From assembly GCA_003599815.1 (NCBI GenBank), contig QZJZ01000059.1, positions 1 through 45,008 on the forward strand: DNA of 45,008 bases, in the 5' to 3' direction. This document shows, piece by piece, positions 6,677 to 15,425 of this stretch. A model generated the notes under the pieces. That model was not told the origin of the DNA, made no database searches, and was given only the letters and a program-made list of their open reading frames with translations. The position numbers and the translations under genes were made by a program. The first letter of the stretch is position 1; each line of letters opens with the position of its first letter. The DNA is from Candidatus Auribacter fodinae (GTDB lineage Bacteria; Auribacterota; Auribacteria; Auribacterales; Auribacteraceae).

Positions 6677-8416
6677 ATGAGTTCTGTATTGCTGTTGCTA
6701 GCGTGCGTCATTGGATACAGTATCGCGTATCACACATACGGACGGTTTTTGTCACGCAAAATATTTTCCCTGTGTGCGAAAAACATTACACCTGCGGTGA
6801 CAATGCAGGATGATGTGGATTATGTTCCTACTAAGCGGGAAATCATTTTTGGGCATCATTACGCTTCCATAGCTGGAACAGGGCCTATTGTCGGGCCGGC
6901 AATCGGTGTGATATGGGGATGGGTACCTGCACTGATCTGGATTTTTTTTGGGTCGATTTTGATGGGGGCTGTCCATGATCTGGGTTCTCTTGTAGTCTCT
7001 CTGAGAAACAGAGGCGAGTCGATTGGCGAAATCTCAAAGAAGCTGATTAACCCCCGCGTACGCGTGCTTTTTCTTCTGGTTATTTTTTTTACATTATGGA
7101 TTGTTGTCGCTGTTTTTTGTCTTGTAATGGCTATTTTATTCGACTTGTTTCCCGAATCGGTGTTTGCTATCTGGGTACAAATTCCGATCGCAGTTGTTCT
7201 GGGGCGGTTTATTCATAACAAATCAAAGCATATTTTTCTGCTGACTATTGTATCAGTATCGCTGATGTATGTCAGTATTATCGCAGGCAGTTATTTGCCT
7301 TTAAAAATGCCGGAAATATGCGGGATACCGCCATTGACAACATGGACAATACTATTGCTGGTATATACTTACATTGCTTCGGTCATACCCGTATGGACAT
7401 TACTACAGCCTCGCGATTTTATAAATGCGTATCAACTATTTATCGCGCTTGGACTGCTGGTTGTTGGCATCGTTGCCGCACGGGCTCCGATTGTTGCTCC
7501 TGCGTTTAACCTGATGCCGGCAGGAGCTCCGCCAGTCCTGCCGTTTTTGTTTGTGACCATTGCGTGCGGAGCAATATCCGGTTTTCATTGTATGGTGAGT
7601 TCCGGTACTACCGCAAAACAGATCAGTACGGAAAAGGACGCGCAGTTTGTCGGTTATGGAGCAATGCTGATAGAAGGTTTAATGGCCGTTTTAGTGCTCA
7701 TCGCGGTGAGCGCCGGGCTTGGCATGATGGTAAAAACCGGTTCCGGTGAGGTGTTGTCCGGAACTGAGGCGTGGTCACATTATTATTCAAGTTGGGCGGC
7801 GGTTTCCGGGCTGGGAGCGAAAGTGGGCGCGTTTGTTAAAGGATCTGCCAACCTGCTGGGCTCTATCGGCATCCCATATAAAGTCGGGACTACCTTAATG
7901 GGGGTGTTTGTCGCATCATTTGCCGCTACAACGCTGGACACGGCTACCCGTATACAACGGTATGTTATTGCTGAAGTTGTTTCGGATACAAAAATATCTT
8001 TCCTGAAGAACAGGCACGGAGCGACATTGTGTGCTGTCCTGTCTGCGGCGGCTCTCGCGCTGTCGCAGGGCGGCGGTAAAGGCGGCATGATACTCTGGCC
8101 GCTATTCGGCACTTCCAATCAACTGCTTGCCGGGTTATCTCTTTTAACAGTCACTGTTTACCTGATTCAGCAAAATAAGAATTGCCTGTATACTCTTGTT
8201 CCCATGGTTGTGGTACTTATCTTTACAGGATGGGGAATGGTATATAACATGATACTCTTTTTTCATGCGGGAGAGTGGCATCTGTTTTCCATGAGCATTG
8301 CTATAATGCTGTTGGAGTTGTGGATGATAGCGGAAACTGTCATTACCACCATACAGCGACAGAAATTGTCTACGGTTTGTGTGTCCGTTTTGAATGATGA
8401 CACAAGCGCTTTTTAG
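6677..8416 (+). CDS. cstA: CstA-family carbon starvation / peptide (pyruvate) transporter
   Basis: A 579-residue polytopic inner-membrane protein. Family hallmarks are YHTYGRFLSRKIF near the N-terminus, DVDYVPTKREIIFGHHYASIAGTGP-type sequence, GAVHDLGSLVVSLRNRGESI, GAISGFHCMVSSGTTAKQ and ASFAATTLDTATRIQRYVI. CstA and relatives take up peptides or pyruvate during carbon limitation. At 579 residues it is the shorter form, lacking the long C-terminal extension of E. coli CstA (about 700). The start at 6677 follows CGGAGG by 7 nt and the promoter at 6637-6645. Its stop overlaps the convergent HtrA-like gene by 4 nt. No partner two-component system is adjacent. Confidence 0.93.
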   Translation: MSSVLLLLACVIGYSIAYHTYGRFLSRKIFSLCAKNITPAVTMQDDVDYVPTKREIIFGHHYASIAGTGPIVGPAIGVIWGWVPALIWIFFGSILMGAVHDLGSLVVSLRNRGESIGEISKKLINPRVRVLFLLVIFFTLWIVVAVFCLVMAILFDLFPESVFAIWVQIPIAVVLGRFIHNKSKHIFLLTIVSVSLMYVSIIAGSYLPLKMPEICGIPPLTTWTILLLVYTYIASVIPVWTLLQPRDFINAYQLFIALGLLVVGIVAARAPIVAPAFNLMPAGAPPVLPFLFVTIACGAISGFHCMVSSGTTAKQISTEKDAQFVGYGAMLIEGLMAVLVLIAVSAGLGMMVKTGSGEVLSGTEAWSHYYSSWAAVSGLGAKVGAFVKGSANLLGSIGIPYKVGTTLMGVFVASFAATTLDTATRIQRYVIAEVVSDTKISFLKNRHGATLCAVLSAAALALSQGGGKGGMILWPLFGTSNQLLAGLSLLTVTVYLIQQNKNCLYTLVPMVVVLIFTGWGMVYNMILFFHAGEWHLFSMSIAIMLLELWMIAETVITTIQRQKLSTVCVSVLNDDTSAF

Positions 8417-9465
8417 GCACTCTCAGAACGTGACAACTTTATATTAATGGTGATCATTTTCTTTTTCCTGAGAATATTCATTTTAATAATGCTTACAGGA
8501 GCGTCAAGAGTCTTATCAGCGAAAAATTTACGCAGGTCCTGTATTCCTTCGATTGGTATTGAATCAAGGGAAATTATGGTATCACCCGGCCTCATTCCGC
8601 ATTGTGACGCAATCCCGTCAGTTGCTACGCTAATCACTTTTACGGCAGATTGATTGGTAATGCAAAACCATATACGATTGATTTCATCAATCACGACATC
8701 CATGGTTCGTATGCCCATCATTTCCAGAAAAGTTGAACGGGCGTGGATCATGTCTTTAATTGATTTATATGATTTTGCCAGATCCGAACAAAAATGAATC
8801 CCCTGGTTCCTGAACGAATTGATTCCGATTAATTGCCCTTCCAGATTCAGCAGAGGGCCTCCTATGTTTGTAACATTAATTGCGGCGTCAGTCTGTATCA
8901 GGTTGCGGATTATTCGCGAACGCCCTATGAGTAGCTCATCATAGTAGCCGTTTATCATGCCTGCACTGATAGTACATTCCGCACCTGTGGGGTTGCCGAG
9001 AGCTACGACCAGATCGCCGGTGCGTGAATTGTTTTTGCGTGACAATGAAATAAACGGAAGATTGGTTGCGTTTACTTTTATTAACGCCAGATTCAGCGAT
9101 GCATCTTTACCCACAATTGTTCCCGATAAGACTTTACCGTCTCTCATATAAGCTGTTACATGGTTTCCAAACGACAGCATTGAGGTTGACGTTAATATAT
9201 ATCCATTTTTACTGATAATAACCCCTGAATTGCTGTTTGATAAAGGCAGTGCGAATATTTTTTTTTCAGAATGCCCATGAATATCCGGGTATTGAGATGT
9301 CTCTATGTGTACGATAGCGGGAGCGGCTGAGTCATGAACTGTCCTAACTATTTTGCTGAGAACAGGTGTATTGTAACATGGTGAGATACTGTAATTTAAA
9401 GGAACCTTTTTTTTTCTCATTGTTTTGTTCTTTTTACAAAAATTATTATTGAACAATAACGGCAT
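8413..9465 (-). CDS. HtrA/trypsin-fold PDZ protein lacking the catalytic triad (pseudoprotease)
   Basis: A 350-residue protein with the DegP/HtrA layout: a trypsin-like domain (residues about 40-225) and one PDZ domain (about 250-345, GIASQCGMRPGDTIISLDSIPI). The scaffold motifs are clear, but every catalytic residue is replaced. GYxxTNNHVV reads GYILTSTSML (His to Ser95), DxxSDIAL reads DASLNLAL (Asp to Asn125), and NSGGP reads NIGGP (Ser to Ile201). The protein therefore cannot be a serine protease, yet the frame is intact and the fold residues (SGVIIS, VALGNP, QTDAAIN, GPLLN, LIGIN) are conserved, so a binding or chaperone role is likely. No signal peptide or membrane helix is seen, unusual for the family. 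An alternative start is the ATG at 9420; neither has a clear Shine-Dalgarno. Confidence 0.85.
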   Translation of the reverse strand: MPLLFNNNFCKKNKTMRKKKVPLNYSISPCYNTPVLSKIVRTVHDSAAPAIVHIETSQYPDIHGHSEKKIFALPLSNSNSGVIISKNGYILTSTSMLSFGNHVTAYMRDGKVLSGTIVGKDASLNLALIKVNATNLPFISLSRKNNSRTGDLVVALGNPTGAECTISAGMINGYYDELLIGRSRIIRNLIQTDAAINVTNIGGPLLNLEGQLIGINSFRNQGIHFCSDLAKSYKSIKDMIHARSTFLEMMGIRTMDVVIDEINRIWFCITNQSAVKVISVATDGIASQCGMRPGDTIISLDSIPIEGIQDLRKFFADKTLDAPVSIIKMNILRKKKMITINIKLSRSESA

Positions 9466-9557
9466 ATCTATGTGTGTCTTGTATGTTAGATTGAAAAGAC
9501 ATGTTTTTTCTCAAAAAAAAATGAATTTTCTGCAAGTTTTTCAGATTAACGGCATGT

Positions 9558-11330
9558 TTAATAATTAAAATGATTAATAAAGAGGGATTTAAAACTTATA
9601 ACATCAAGATATGAATCCGCAGTCGCTTCAGCGTATTCATTACTCAGTGTTTTCAGTGCGGTACATACAAATGAACTAAAAATCTTAAGATCCGCAGGTG
9701 ACATTTTCTCGCGGAGAGAAGATGTTACTGCATCCATACACCGTTCTTCAATATGCGTTTGACGGGTATCAGGGTTGGTTTTCAATTCGAACATCATATT
9801 CAAAAAGACATGCAGGTCAGGAAGGTCGATAGGTTTAAACATCCATGAGCCGTTCACTGTATGATGAACGAATCCGGTCAGGAAAATACTGGATAGTGTA
9901 ATATTTTCTCCCCAGAGCATATTTTGCTGTTGTTCAAATTCCAATTGCAGGCAGTCGATAATGTGTTTGCCAATGCAGTGCGCATATTGCACTCTTTCCT
10001 CAATCAGACGAATTTCTTCCAGAGAATGGAAATCACGATATTTTTGGGCTTCGTCCGCATTATCTCCGCAAAAGTAAAGCGGTTTTTCCTGTTTAAGGCC
10101 TTCAATACTTTCCTGTAAAGGTGAATCCAGAATTTTTATGCCTAACGGAGAGAAGTCTTCATATAAATCCAGAACGGGCGCTATTTTCTTTTTCAATTCC
10201 AGCACGATGCTCCAGCCGATATGAAACAGATTTTCAAGCCAGTTTTCCTGAAGCATACGGATTGCTTTGTTGAGGTCTCCACCGCTTTGGTATTCAAGTC
10301 CGATATTGATAATACCAGCACTTTTAGCGATATTTATTTTGTAATCAGCATGATTCTTTAATGAAAAATGATCCGCGACCATTACTTTATTGGCAACAGC
10401 AGTAAGGTTTAGGCTTAACTCTTCCAGCTCATTGTAATCTTCAATAGAGGCAAGCACCTGTGAAAGAAAAAGTTGGCCTGTGCCGCCGATATGAATGGGA
10501 TAATAACTTCGGTGTACGGTTTTCGATTTTTGTTCTCCTGAATCAGCTCTTTTGGGAAGAGAATCCCTCTCCTCAGGCGCGACATAACGGTAAATCGATC
10601 GGGCATCATCGTAATCAGGGATACCTTTTTCCTCAAGTCGCCGCTGTGTTTTTTCAAAGGCGTCGAACAGCATTTCGGTCTGTTCTCCCCAGATGATTGC
10701 TTCCATAATATTGCAGAACAGGCGGTTATTATACGATATCAATGTTCGTAGCATAATGTCCATAGCGGCCTCTGCTTCTTTCATACGGAAAAATATAAAA
10801 TATACGCCGTCTAAGGTATATGTCGGAAGCCCTTCAATTGATTCTCCATAATCATCATTATCATCAAGGGGTTTGTGTACAGATATGAGTCGTTTCAGGG
10901 CGCTGACCAGAAAATCGAACTCGAATTTCTCGAACCACTCGATAATTTTGGCATCTCCGCATTTGACCAGCGCTTTTATCCAGTGAGTGATGCGTTTGGG
11001 GCTGAGAGCATCCGCTTCCCACCACTCCACGTCGAAAATGAACTGTGTTTGATCAGGGGAACTGCGCTTAATGAGCGGCAAACATTTGTTTGTTCCAACT
11101 TCTTTGATTGTCCAGTAGAGTTCTTCTTCAGGAAGCGCCCGGATAATTTTTTTCGGGTTCTTGAGCAGAGAAATAAGTTTCAGCCTTTGATGAGGCGATG
11201 CTGTGAGAATAGTATGCAGCTGAGCTTGCGGTGACAATGATGCAAGCTGTTTACGGGCATAATCTGATCCTTTTAATGCAAGGAGGTCGCCCGGTGATTT
11301 AGGTCCGGTTGTGTTATTGGTCTTAGTCAT
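9558..11330 (-). CDS. Large cytoplasmic alpha-helical protein, possibly DUF6178 family
   Basis: A 590-residue protein without signal peptide or membrane segment. The N-terminal third (LLALKGSDYARKQLASLSP, LPEEELYWTIKEVG, FDVEWWEADALSPKRITHWIKAL) and the mid-region (DGVYFIFF, AMDIMLRTL, RRLEEKGIPDYDDARSIYRY) resemble, from memory, the DUF6178 family of deltaproteobacteria and relatives; I cannot run a profile search to confirm this. No catalytic motif is visible. It sits 19 nt downstream of the RDD/zinc-finger membrane protein and should be co-transcribed with it, so the two may work together. The function is unknown. Confidence 0.75.
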   Translation of the reverse strand: MTKTNNTTGPKSPGDLLALKGSDYARKQLASLSPQAQLHTILTASPHQRLKLISLLKNPKKIIRALPEEELYWTIKEVGTNKCLPLIKRSSPDQTQFIFDVEWWEADALSPKRITHWIKALVKCGDAKIIEWFEKFEFDFLVSALKRLISVHKPLDDNDDYGESIEGLPTYTLDGVYFIFFRMKEAEAAMDIMLRTLISYNNRLFCNIMEAIIWGEQTEMLFDAFEKTQRRLEEKGIPDYDDARSIYRYVAPEERDSLPKRADSGEQKSKTVHRSYYPIHIGGTGQLFLSQVLASIEDYNELEELSLNLTAVANKVMVADHFSLKNHADYKINIAKSAGIINIGLEYQSGGDLNKAIRMLQENWLENLFHIGWSIVLELKKKIAPVLDLYEDFSPLGIKILDSPLQESIEGLKQEKPLYFCGDNADEAQKYRDFHSLEEIRLIEERVQYAHCIGKHIIDCLQLEFEQQQNMLWGENITLSSIFLTGFVHHTVNGSWMFKPIDLPDLHVFLNMMFELKTNPDTRQTHIEERCMDAVTSSLREKMSPADLKIFSSFVCTALKTLSNEYAEATADSYLDVISFKSLFINHFNY

Positions 11331-11349
11331 GCTTGTTCACATCGGTTTC

Positions 11350-12081
11350 TTATAAATCCAGAATGACCATTGTCCTTGCAAGGTAGTCATGCAATGCCTG
11401 TTTCTTCTGGTTGAACATGATAAAAACACCGTCCACAGCCATCATGACCAGCAGAAACGAATAAAATGCCTTCATCGCGCTGGACATTCCAAATCGATGG
11501 TATTCTCTCAAAAAATCAAATACGGACGCCAGATGAGTGTCTCCCATGCCAAGCTGAAGGTTAGAATAGAACATGACCATGCCAAGAACATAAAAGAACC
11601 CGAGAGTCAAACCGAGTATGTACCGCATTGTGGCGGCAAAATAAGATGGCGGTTTATGTTTGTCATTAATGATCTTAATTTCAAGCGCCATTTTGCCCGG
11701 TGTCTGACCCATTTTTGCAGTCAGTAACGTAAAATAAACGACTGTTAATACGTAAGATACAACAGCATAAGAGACAAACAGGAGCGGTTTGAAGAAGAAT
11801 GCAGGCACAATCAGCAGAAGAACATTGATCAGGATAAGTACAACTAAATCAACACCGCGGGCTCCCAAACGTTTCAGTACGCCGACAGGATAAATAGTTG
11901 TTTCTACCGGCGCTTCATCAATTTTTTTGATACATTCCTGACAGTATATTTTGTATTTAAATCCGACAGCATCACATTCTTTGCACATACGTTTCGAGCA
12001 GGTATCGCATTCCCATATCAATACTTCTTCGGGATGATCCGGGCACTGTTCCTGTATTGTGACATCCTTGATTCGTGCCAT
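11350..12081 (-). CDS. RDD family membrane protein with N-terminal B-box-like zinc finger
   Basis: A 243-residue protein. Residues about 12-51 hold a Cys/His-rich finger (CPDHPEEVLIWECDTC, MCKECD, YCQEC) like the B-box-type zinc-binding segments found before bacterial membrane proteins. Residues about 68-240 are an RDD domain: LKRLGARGVDLVVL carries the R and DL of the family signature, followed by four hydrophobic segments and GQTPGKMALEIKI, the second conserved RDD block. RDD proteins are inner-membrane proteins, mostly of unknown function; some are linked to ion exchange. It is the first gene of a two-gene operon with the 590-residue protein, with a good promoter upstream and GGAAGG before the ATG. 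Confidence 0.85.
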   Translation of the reverse strand: MARIKDVTIQEQCPDHPEEVLIWECDTCSKRMCKECDAVGFKYKIYCQECIKKIDEAPVETTIYPVGVLKRLGARGVDLVVLILINVLLLIVPAFFFKPLLFVSYAVVSYVLTVVYFTLLTAKMGQTPGKMALEIKIINDKHKPPSYFAATMRYILGLTLGFFYVLGMVMFYSNLQLGMGDTHLASVFDFLREYHRFGMSSAMKAFYSFLLVMMAVDGVFIMFNQKKQALHDYLARTMVILDL

Positions 12082-12146
12082 CTTTTACCTTCCTTTTCTA
12101 TGATTCATTATAACTTTAAAATTTTTAGTAATCATAACAGAGCAAT

Positions 12147-12175
12147 ATTCTATGGTCTTTGTTACTTGAGGTCAA
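12147..12175 (-). promoter_or_regulatory. Sigma-70-type promoter for the RDD-protein operon
   Basis: On the minus strand, TTGACC (12170-12175) and TAGAAT (12147-12152) are separated by 17 nt; each matches the consensus at 5 of 6 positions. A perfect TATAAT (complement of 12107-12112) lies closer to the gene but has no good -35. The predicted leader is about 60 nt. Confidence 0.6.
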
Positions 12176-12239
12176 GAATATAAATAAAAGTTCAGATGTT
12201 TTGCTCGGTATTGCATAATATTGCGGTGGAACCTGCTGA

Positions 12240-13190
12240 TTACTTTATGATTGTATTAACAATTTTGTCGATCTCGATGAAATCATCGGCAGAGAAACAC
12301 TGTTTTTCCAGCACAGAGCAGTTCGCTGCTGCCTGAGCGGCATTGCGTGCGCCGACAAGGGTGCACGTGACGCCGTTTTGGTTAAATGCCCATTCGATCG
12401 CCAGTTGTCCCACTGTGCTTCCTTTTGACTGAGCGAATTTTTTTAGCGCATCAACCGCTTTGAGATACATCTGGAATCGTTCTCCCTTGAATTTCGGATC
12501 GGATTTGCGGAGGTCGCCTTTTGAAAACTGGCTTTTTGCTGTGAATTTGCCGGTCAGCAGTCCACTGCATAAGGTGCTGTATGTGAGTGTTCCAATAGTA
12601 TGTTTAACACAGTATGGCAGAAGCTCTTTTGCCGTATCTTGTTCAAACAGGTTGAACGGCGGCTGTAGTGTATGAAGAGGTGCGAATTGGGCACTGGCTT
12701 CTATCTGCTCGACACTATAGTTGCTCACACCAATCGCGCGGATTTTGCCGGCGTCATACAATTCACGCATTGCTCCCATTGTTTCCTCGAATGGGGTATA
12801 TTTATCCGGCCAGTGAACCTGATAGAGGTCGATATAATCAGTTTGCAGGCGGCGGAGAGAATCGTTTATTTCTTGTAATATACGTTGTTTTCCGCAGTTG
12901 CGCCGGACGCGTTCGTTGTCGTCCCATTCAAGTCCGCATTTTGTTGCCAGTATAATTTTTTCACGACAGCCAAGTTCCTTTAAAGCTTTGCCGACAATAG
13001 TTTCCGATTTTCCGAAACCGTACACCGGCGCAGTGTCGATCAGTGTAATTCCTCGCTCAACAGATATTTTAATAGCGTCAATGCCATCCTGTTCCTCGGC
13101 TCCGCCCCACATCCAGCCTCCCATGACCCATGTTCCCAGCCCGATTGGCGTGACTTTCAGCATTGATGATCCAAGTGTACGTATTTCCAT
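12240..13190 (-). CDS. Aldo/keto reductase
   Basis: A 316-residue AKR-superfamily (beta/alpha)8-barrel NAD(P)H-dependent oxidoreductase. The catalytic tetrad is complete: Asp52 and Tyr57 in IDTAPVYGFGKSE, Lys84 in ATKCG, and His126 in YQVHWPD. YSTLCSGLLTGK and the C-terminal VGARNAAQAAANCSVL segment are the usual cofactor-phosphate-binding regions. It most resembles the open-barrel general stress / YhdN-like AKRs acting on small aldehydes and sugars, but the substrate cannot be assigned. It stands alone, divergent from the protease lipoprotein. Confidence 0.93.
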   Translation of the reverse strand: MEIRTLGSSMLKVTPIGLGTWVMGGWMWGGAEEQDGIDAIKISVERGITLIDTAPVYGFGKSETIVGKALKELGCREKIILATKCGLEWDDNERVRRNCGKQRILQEINDSLRRLQTDYIDLYQVHWPDKYTPFEETMGAMRELYDAGKIRAIGVSNYSVEQIEASAQFAPLHTLQPPFNLFEQDTAKELLPYCVKHTIGTLTYSTLCSGLLTGKFTAKSQFSKGDLRKSDPKFKGERFQMYLKAVDALKKFAQSKGSTVGQLAIEWAFNQNGVTCTLVGARNAAQAAANCSVLEKQCFSADDFIEIDKIVNTIIK

Positions 13191-13227
13191 GATTATATCT
13201 CCGGTCTTATTATTTTTAGTATTCTCA

Positions 13228-13256
13228 TTTATATACTATATACCAGTACGAATCAA
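13228..13256 (-). promoter_or_regulatory. Putative promoter for the aldo/keto reductase
   Basis: On the minus strand, TTGATT (13251-13256) is 17 nt from TATAAA (13228-13233), about 38 nt before the start codon. On the other strand, TTGACA at 13296-13301 may be the -35 of the divergent lipoprotein gene, but it has only a weak -10 candidate. Confidence 0.45.
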
Positions 13257-13420
13257 TTACGCAGTTGTTTTTATTGACTGTAACGTGTAGTATTGTTGAC
13301 AAATAGTATTATTGTGGTCTTTTAATTAAAAGTTTTTATGCGTAAATTAAGCGATAATTATCTGTAATAAGTAATCATAGGAAATGTTAATTGTAGTTTA
13401 TTAACTTGAAAGGAAAATGC

Positions 13421-14563
13421 ATGAAGTTTCTTAATGTTTCCATGTTTGGTATTGTTTTATTATTGAGTTTTTTTGTCTTATCAGGGTGTGCGGTGATTAT
13501 TAACAATCCAAAGCCCTACGGTTCTCTTCAACGTTCCGACGTGATTTCTCAATATTTTGAGGGTAAAAAACGTGATGCTATTGAAGGGATCTGGATGTTG
13601 GAAAACAGCCAGTATGAGATCGCTTTCATTAAAAATGATACGGATATTATGACAGAGTATGATTTCTTCGGCATAATAACAGATACTAATTCTCTCGGGT
13701 GGAACATAGGCGAAATAAAATGCGCTCTGCGCCGTACGGTTCAGCCTGAACTCTTTCTCGGGGTGTATTATATGAGTGACAAACGCAAGATTAACGCTAC
13801 GTTCGCGCTCGATGATAAAGACCATGGAAATATCCTTGTCGTTAAACTGCAAGGGCGTGACATAAACGAAAAATTTTTTATGGCACGGCTGTATCCTGAT
13901 AACAACAGTGGTGTTCATACTGTGTCGGGAACAGGTTTTTTTATCAGCGATACGCTGATTGCTACCAATTTTCATGTTGTTGCGGATGAAGATGAAGTAT
14001 CGGTCTCTTTTGCGGACGGCTCATCACTGCCCGCTAAAGTGGTTACACGAGATAAAAGCAATGACCTCGCGATTTTACGGATCAGCGGCGATAATATTGC
14101 TTCGATTCCTCAATCTGTTTGCCCTGTGGTTATTGGTAACGTATCCTCGGTGCGTGAAGGTGATCTTGTATACACAATCGGCTTTCCGTTGCCGGGCACT
14201 CTTGGCGATACGGCTCGCATCACGGACGGTATAATTAACAGCAAAGTGGGGATAGAAAACGATCCGCGCTTTTTCCAGATGAGCGTTGCCGCTCATCTGG
14301 GCAACAGCGGAGGGCCGTTGCTGAATAACAGGGGACAGGTGATAGGCGTGGTATCTGCTGTTCTTGATCCGGTGTATACACTGGTTTCGTATGGCGTTGT
14401 GCCTCAGAATGCGAATTTTTCTATAAAAATCACCTATCTTGTAAATCTGCTCGATCAGGTGAAAGAGGATATTTCTGTTACGTCTTCGGATAACGTTGAA
14501 ACAATGAGCGGTCAGCAGATAATGGATGTCGTTCGTCCTGCGATAGTTCGAATACAGAGATAA
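13421..14563 (+). CDS. Trypsin-like serine protease lipoprotein with intact triad
   Basis: A 380-residue protein. A lipoprotein signal peptide ends in the lipobox L20-S-G-C23, so the mature protein should be membrane-anchored on the periplasmic side. Residues about 40-160 are an unrecognised N-terminal domain. Residues about 165-330 are a trypsin-like (DegP/HtrA-type) domain with His185 (ATNFHVV), Asp215 (SNDLAIL) and Ser296 (LGNSGGPL) all present, plus TGFFISDTLI and VYTIGFPLPG. There is no PDZ domain; the C-terminus (MSGQQIMDVVRPAIVRIQR) is short. The start at 13421 follows AAAGGA by about 7 nt; a TTG 15 nt upstream is less likely because the signal peptide fits 13421. It contrasts with the triad-less HtrA-like protein 4 kb away. 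Confidence 0.88.
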   Translation: MKFLNVSMFGIVLLLSFFVLSGCAVIINNPKPYGSLQRSDVISQYFEGKKRDAIEGIWMLENSQYEIAFIKNDTDIMTEYDFFGIITDTNSLGWNIGEIKCALRRTVQPELFLGVYYMSDKRKINATFALDDKDHGNILVVKLQGRDINEKFFMARLYPDNNSGVHTVSGTGFFISDTLIATNFHVVADEDEVSVSFADGSSLPAKVVTRDKSNDLAILRISGDNIASIPQSVCPVVIGNVSSVREGDLVYTIGFPLPGTLGDTARITDGIINSKVGIENDPRFFQMSVAAHLGNSGGPLLNNRGQVIGVVSAVLDPVYTLVSYGVVPQNANFSIKITYLVNLLDQVKEDISVTSSDNVETMSGQQIMDVVRPAIVRIQR

Positions 14564-14565
14564 AT

Positions 14566-15306
14566 TTATTTGTTAAATGCCACAGTCAATGCCAGTACGT
14601 GTTTGACCCCCATGCTAAATAATGTCTGAGCACAATAATAGAGGGTGCTTCCGGTTGAACGAACATCGTCAAGCAGTATAACCGAAGCTCCTTCAAGCGA
14701 CGGATCTTTTTTCGCGCTAAACACCGTTGCAACGTTAGTAAGTCGTTCTTTTCTGTTCAGTGAAGCTTGAGGATGGCGATGATTTTTTCGTTTAAGCACC
14801 GAGGTGTTGACCGGAATAGTATACCTTCGATGCATATAGTGGGCGATACATTCCGCCTGATTGAACCCTCTCTCACGCATACGCACACGTGACAACGGCA
14901 CTGGGAGAATGCAGGCGTAGAGGCTCATATCAATATTCTGCTTATCAATAAACGTGCAAAGGTATTCGCCAAGCGTATCCGTGATAAATTGCCGGGGAAC
15001 ATATTTCATTGTTTTGATCAGGTCTTTCAGAAGTCCCGTATATAATCCAGCGTGCAGGAAAATCAATTCTGGTTTTTTTCGTGTAGCGCAGGTTTTGCAG
15101 GTAAACGGCACAGAGGCGTTTTCAGGCGCTTCCTTACAGCACACCACGCACACTTTCGATATCGACTTATACAAGATATCCCTGCAATCAGGGCAGACGT
15201 GTTCGACGGGAGACGCAGGCAGGTAGCGCCGGCATCCCTGGCATCGAAGCGGATACAAGAAGTTAAGCAATGTATCTTTGCATTGCCTGAGCACTGAAAG
15301 AATCAT
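14566..15306 (-). CDS. comF: ComF family phosphoribosyltransferase-like protein
   Basis: A 246-residue protein. The N-terminal double zinc finger (RCQGC, VCPDC, VCVVCC, CKTC) is followed by a type I PRTase-like domain: GLLKDLIKTMKY, PVPLSRVRMRERGFNQAE, VLKRKNHRHPQASLNRKERLTN-type sequence, and the PRPP loop VILLDDVRSTGST. ComF/GntX proteins take part in DNA uptake for natural transformation, probably as an ATP- or PRPP-binding helper of the translocation helicase. A ComEA-like gene lies in the next operon, consistent with some DNA-uptake capacity. On the minus strand a TATAAT overlaps the start codon, so the promoter or start is not fully settled. Confidence 0.92.
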   Translation of the reverse strand: MILSVLRQCKDTLLNFLYPLRCQGCRRYLPASPVEHVCPDCRDILYKSISKVCVVCCKEAPENASVPFTCKTCATRKKPELIFLHAGLYTGLLKDLIKTMKYVPRQFITDTLGEYLCTFIDKQNIDMSLYACILPVPLSRVRMRERGFNQAECIAHYMHRRYTIPVNTSVLKRKNHRHPQASLNRKERLTNVATVFSAKKDPSLEGASVILLDDVRSTGSTLYYCAQTLFSMGVKHVLALTVAFNK

Positions 15307-15425
15307 TATACACCGTTACGGTACTGAATAAAGTGTTTAACATTCTGATAAAACTATTATAGAATCTCAGCATTAATTGTAAATGAGTAAATACTAATGA
15401 ATCTTTACCTTTTCTGGAGGATGAT

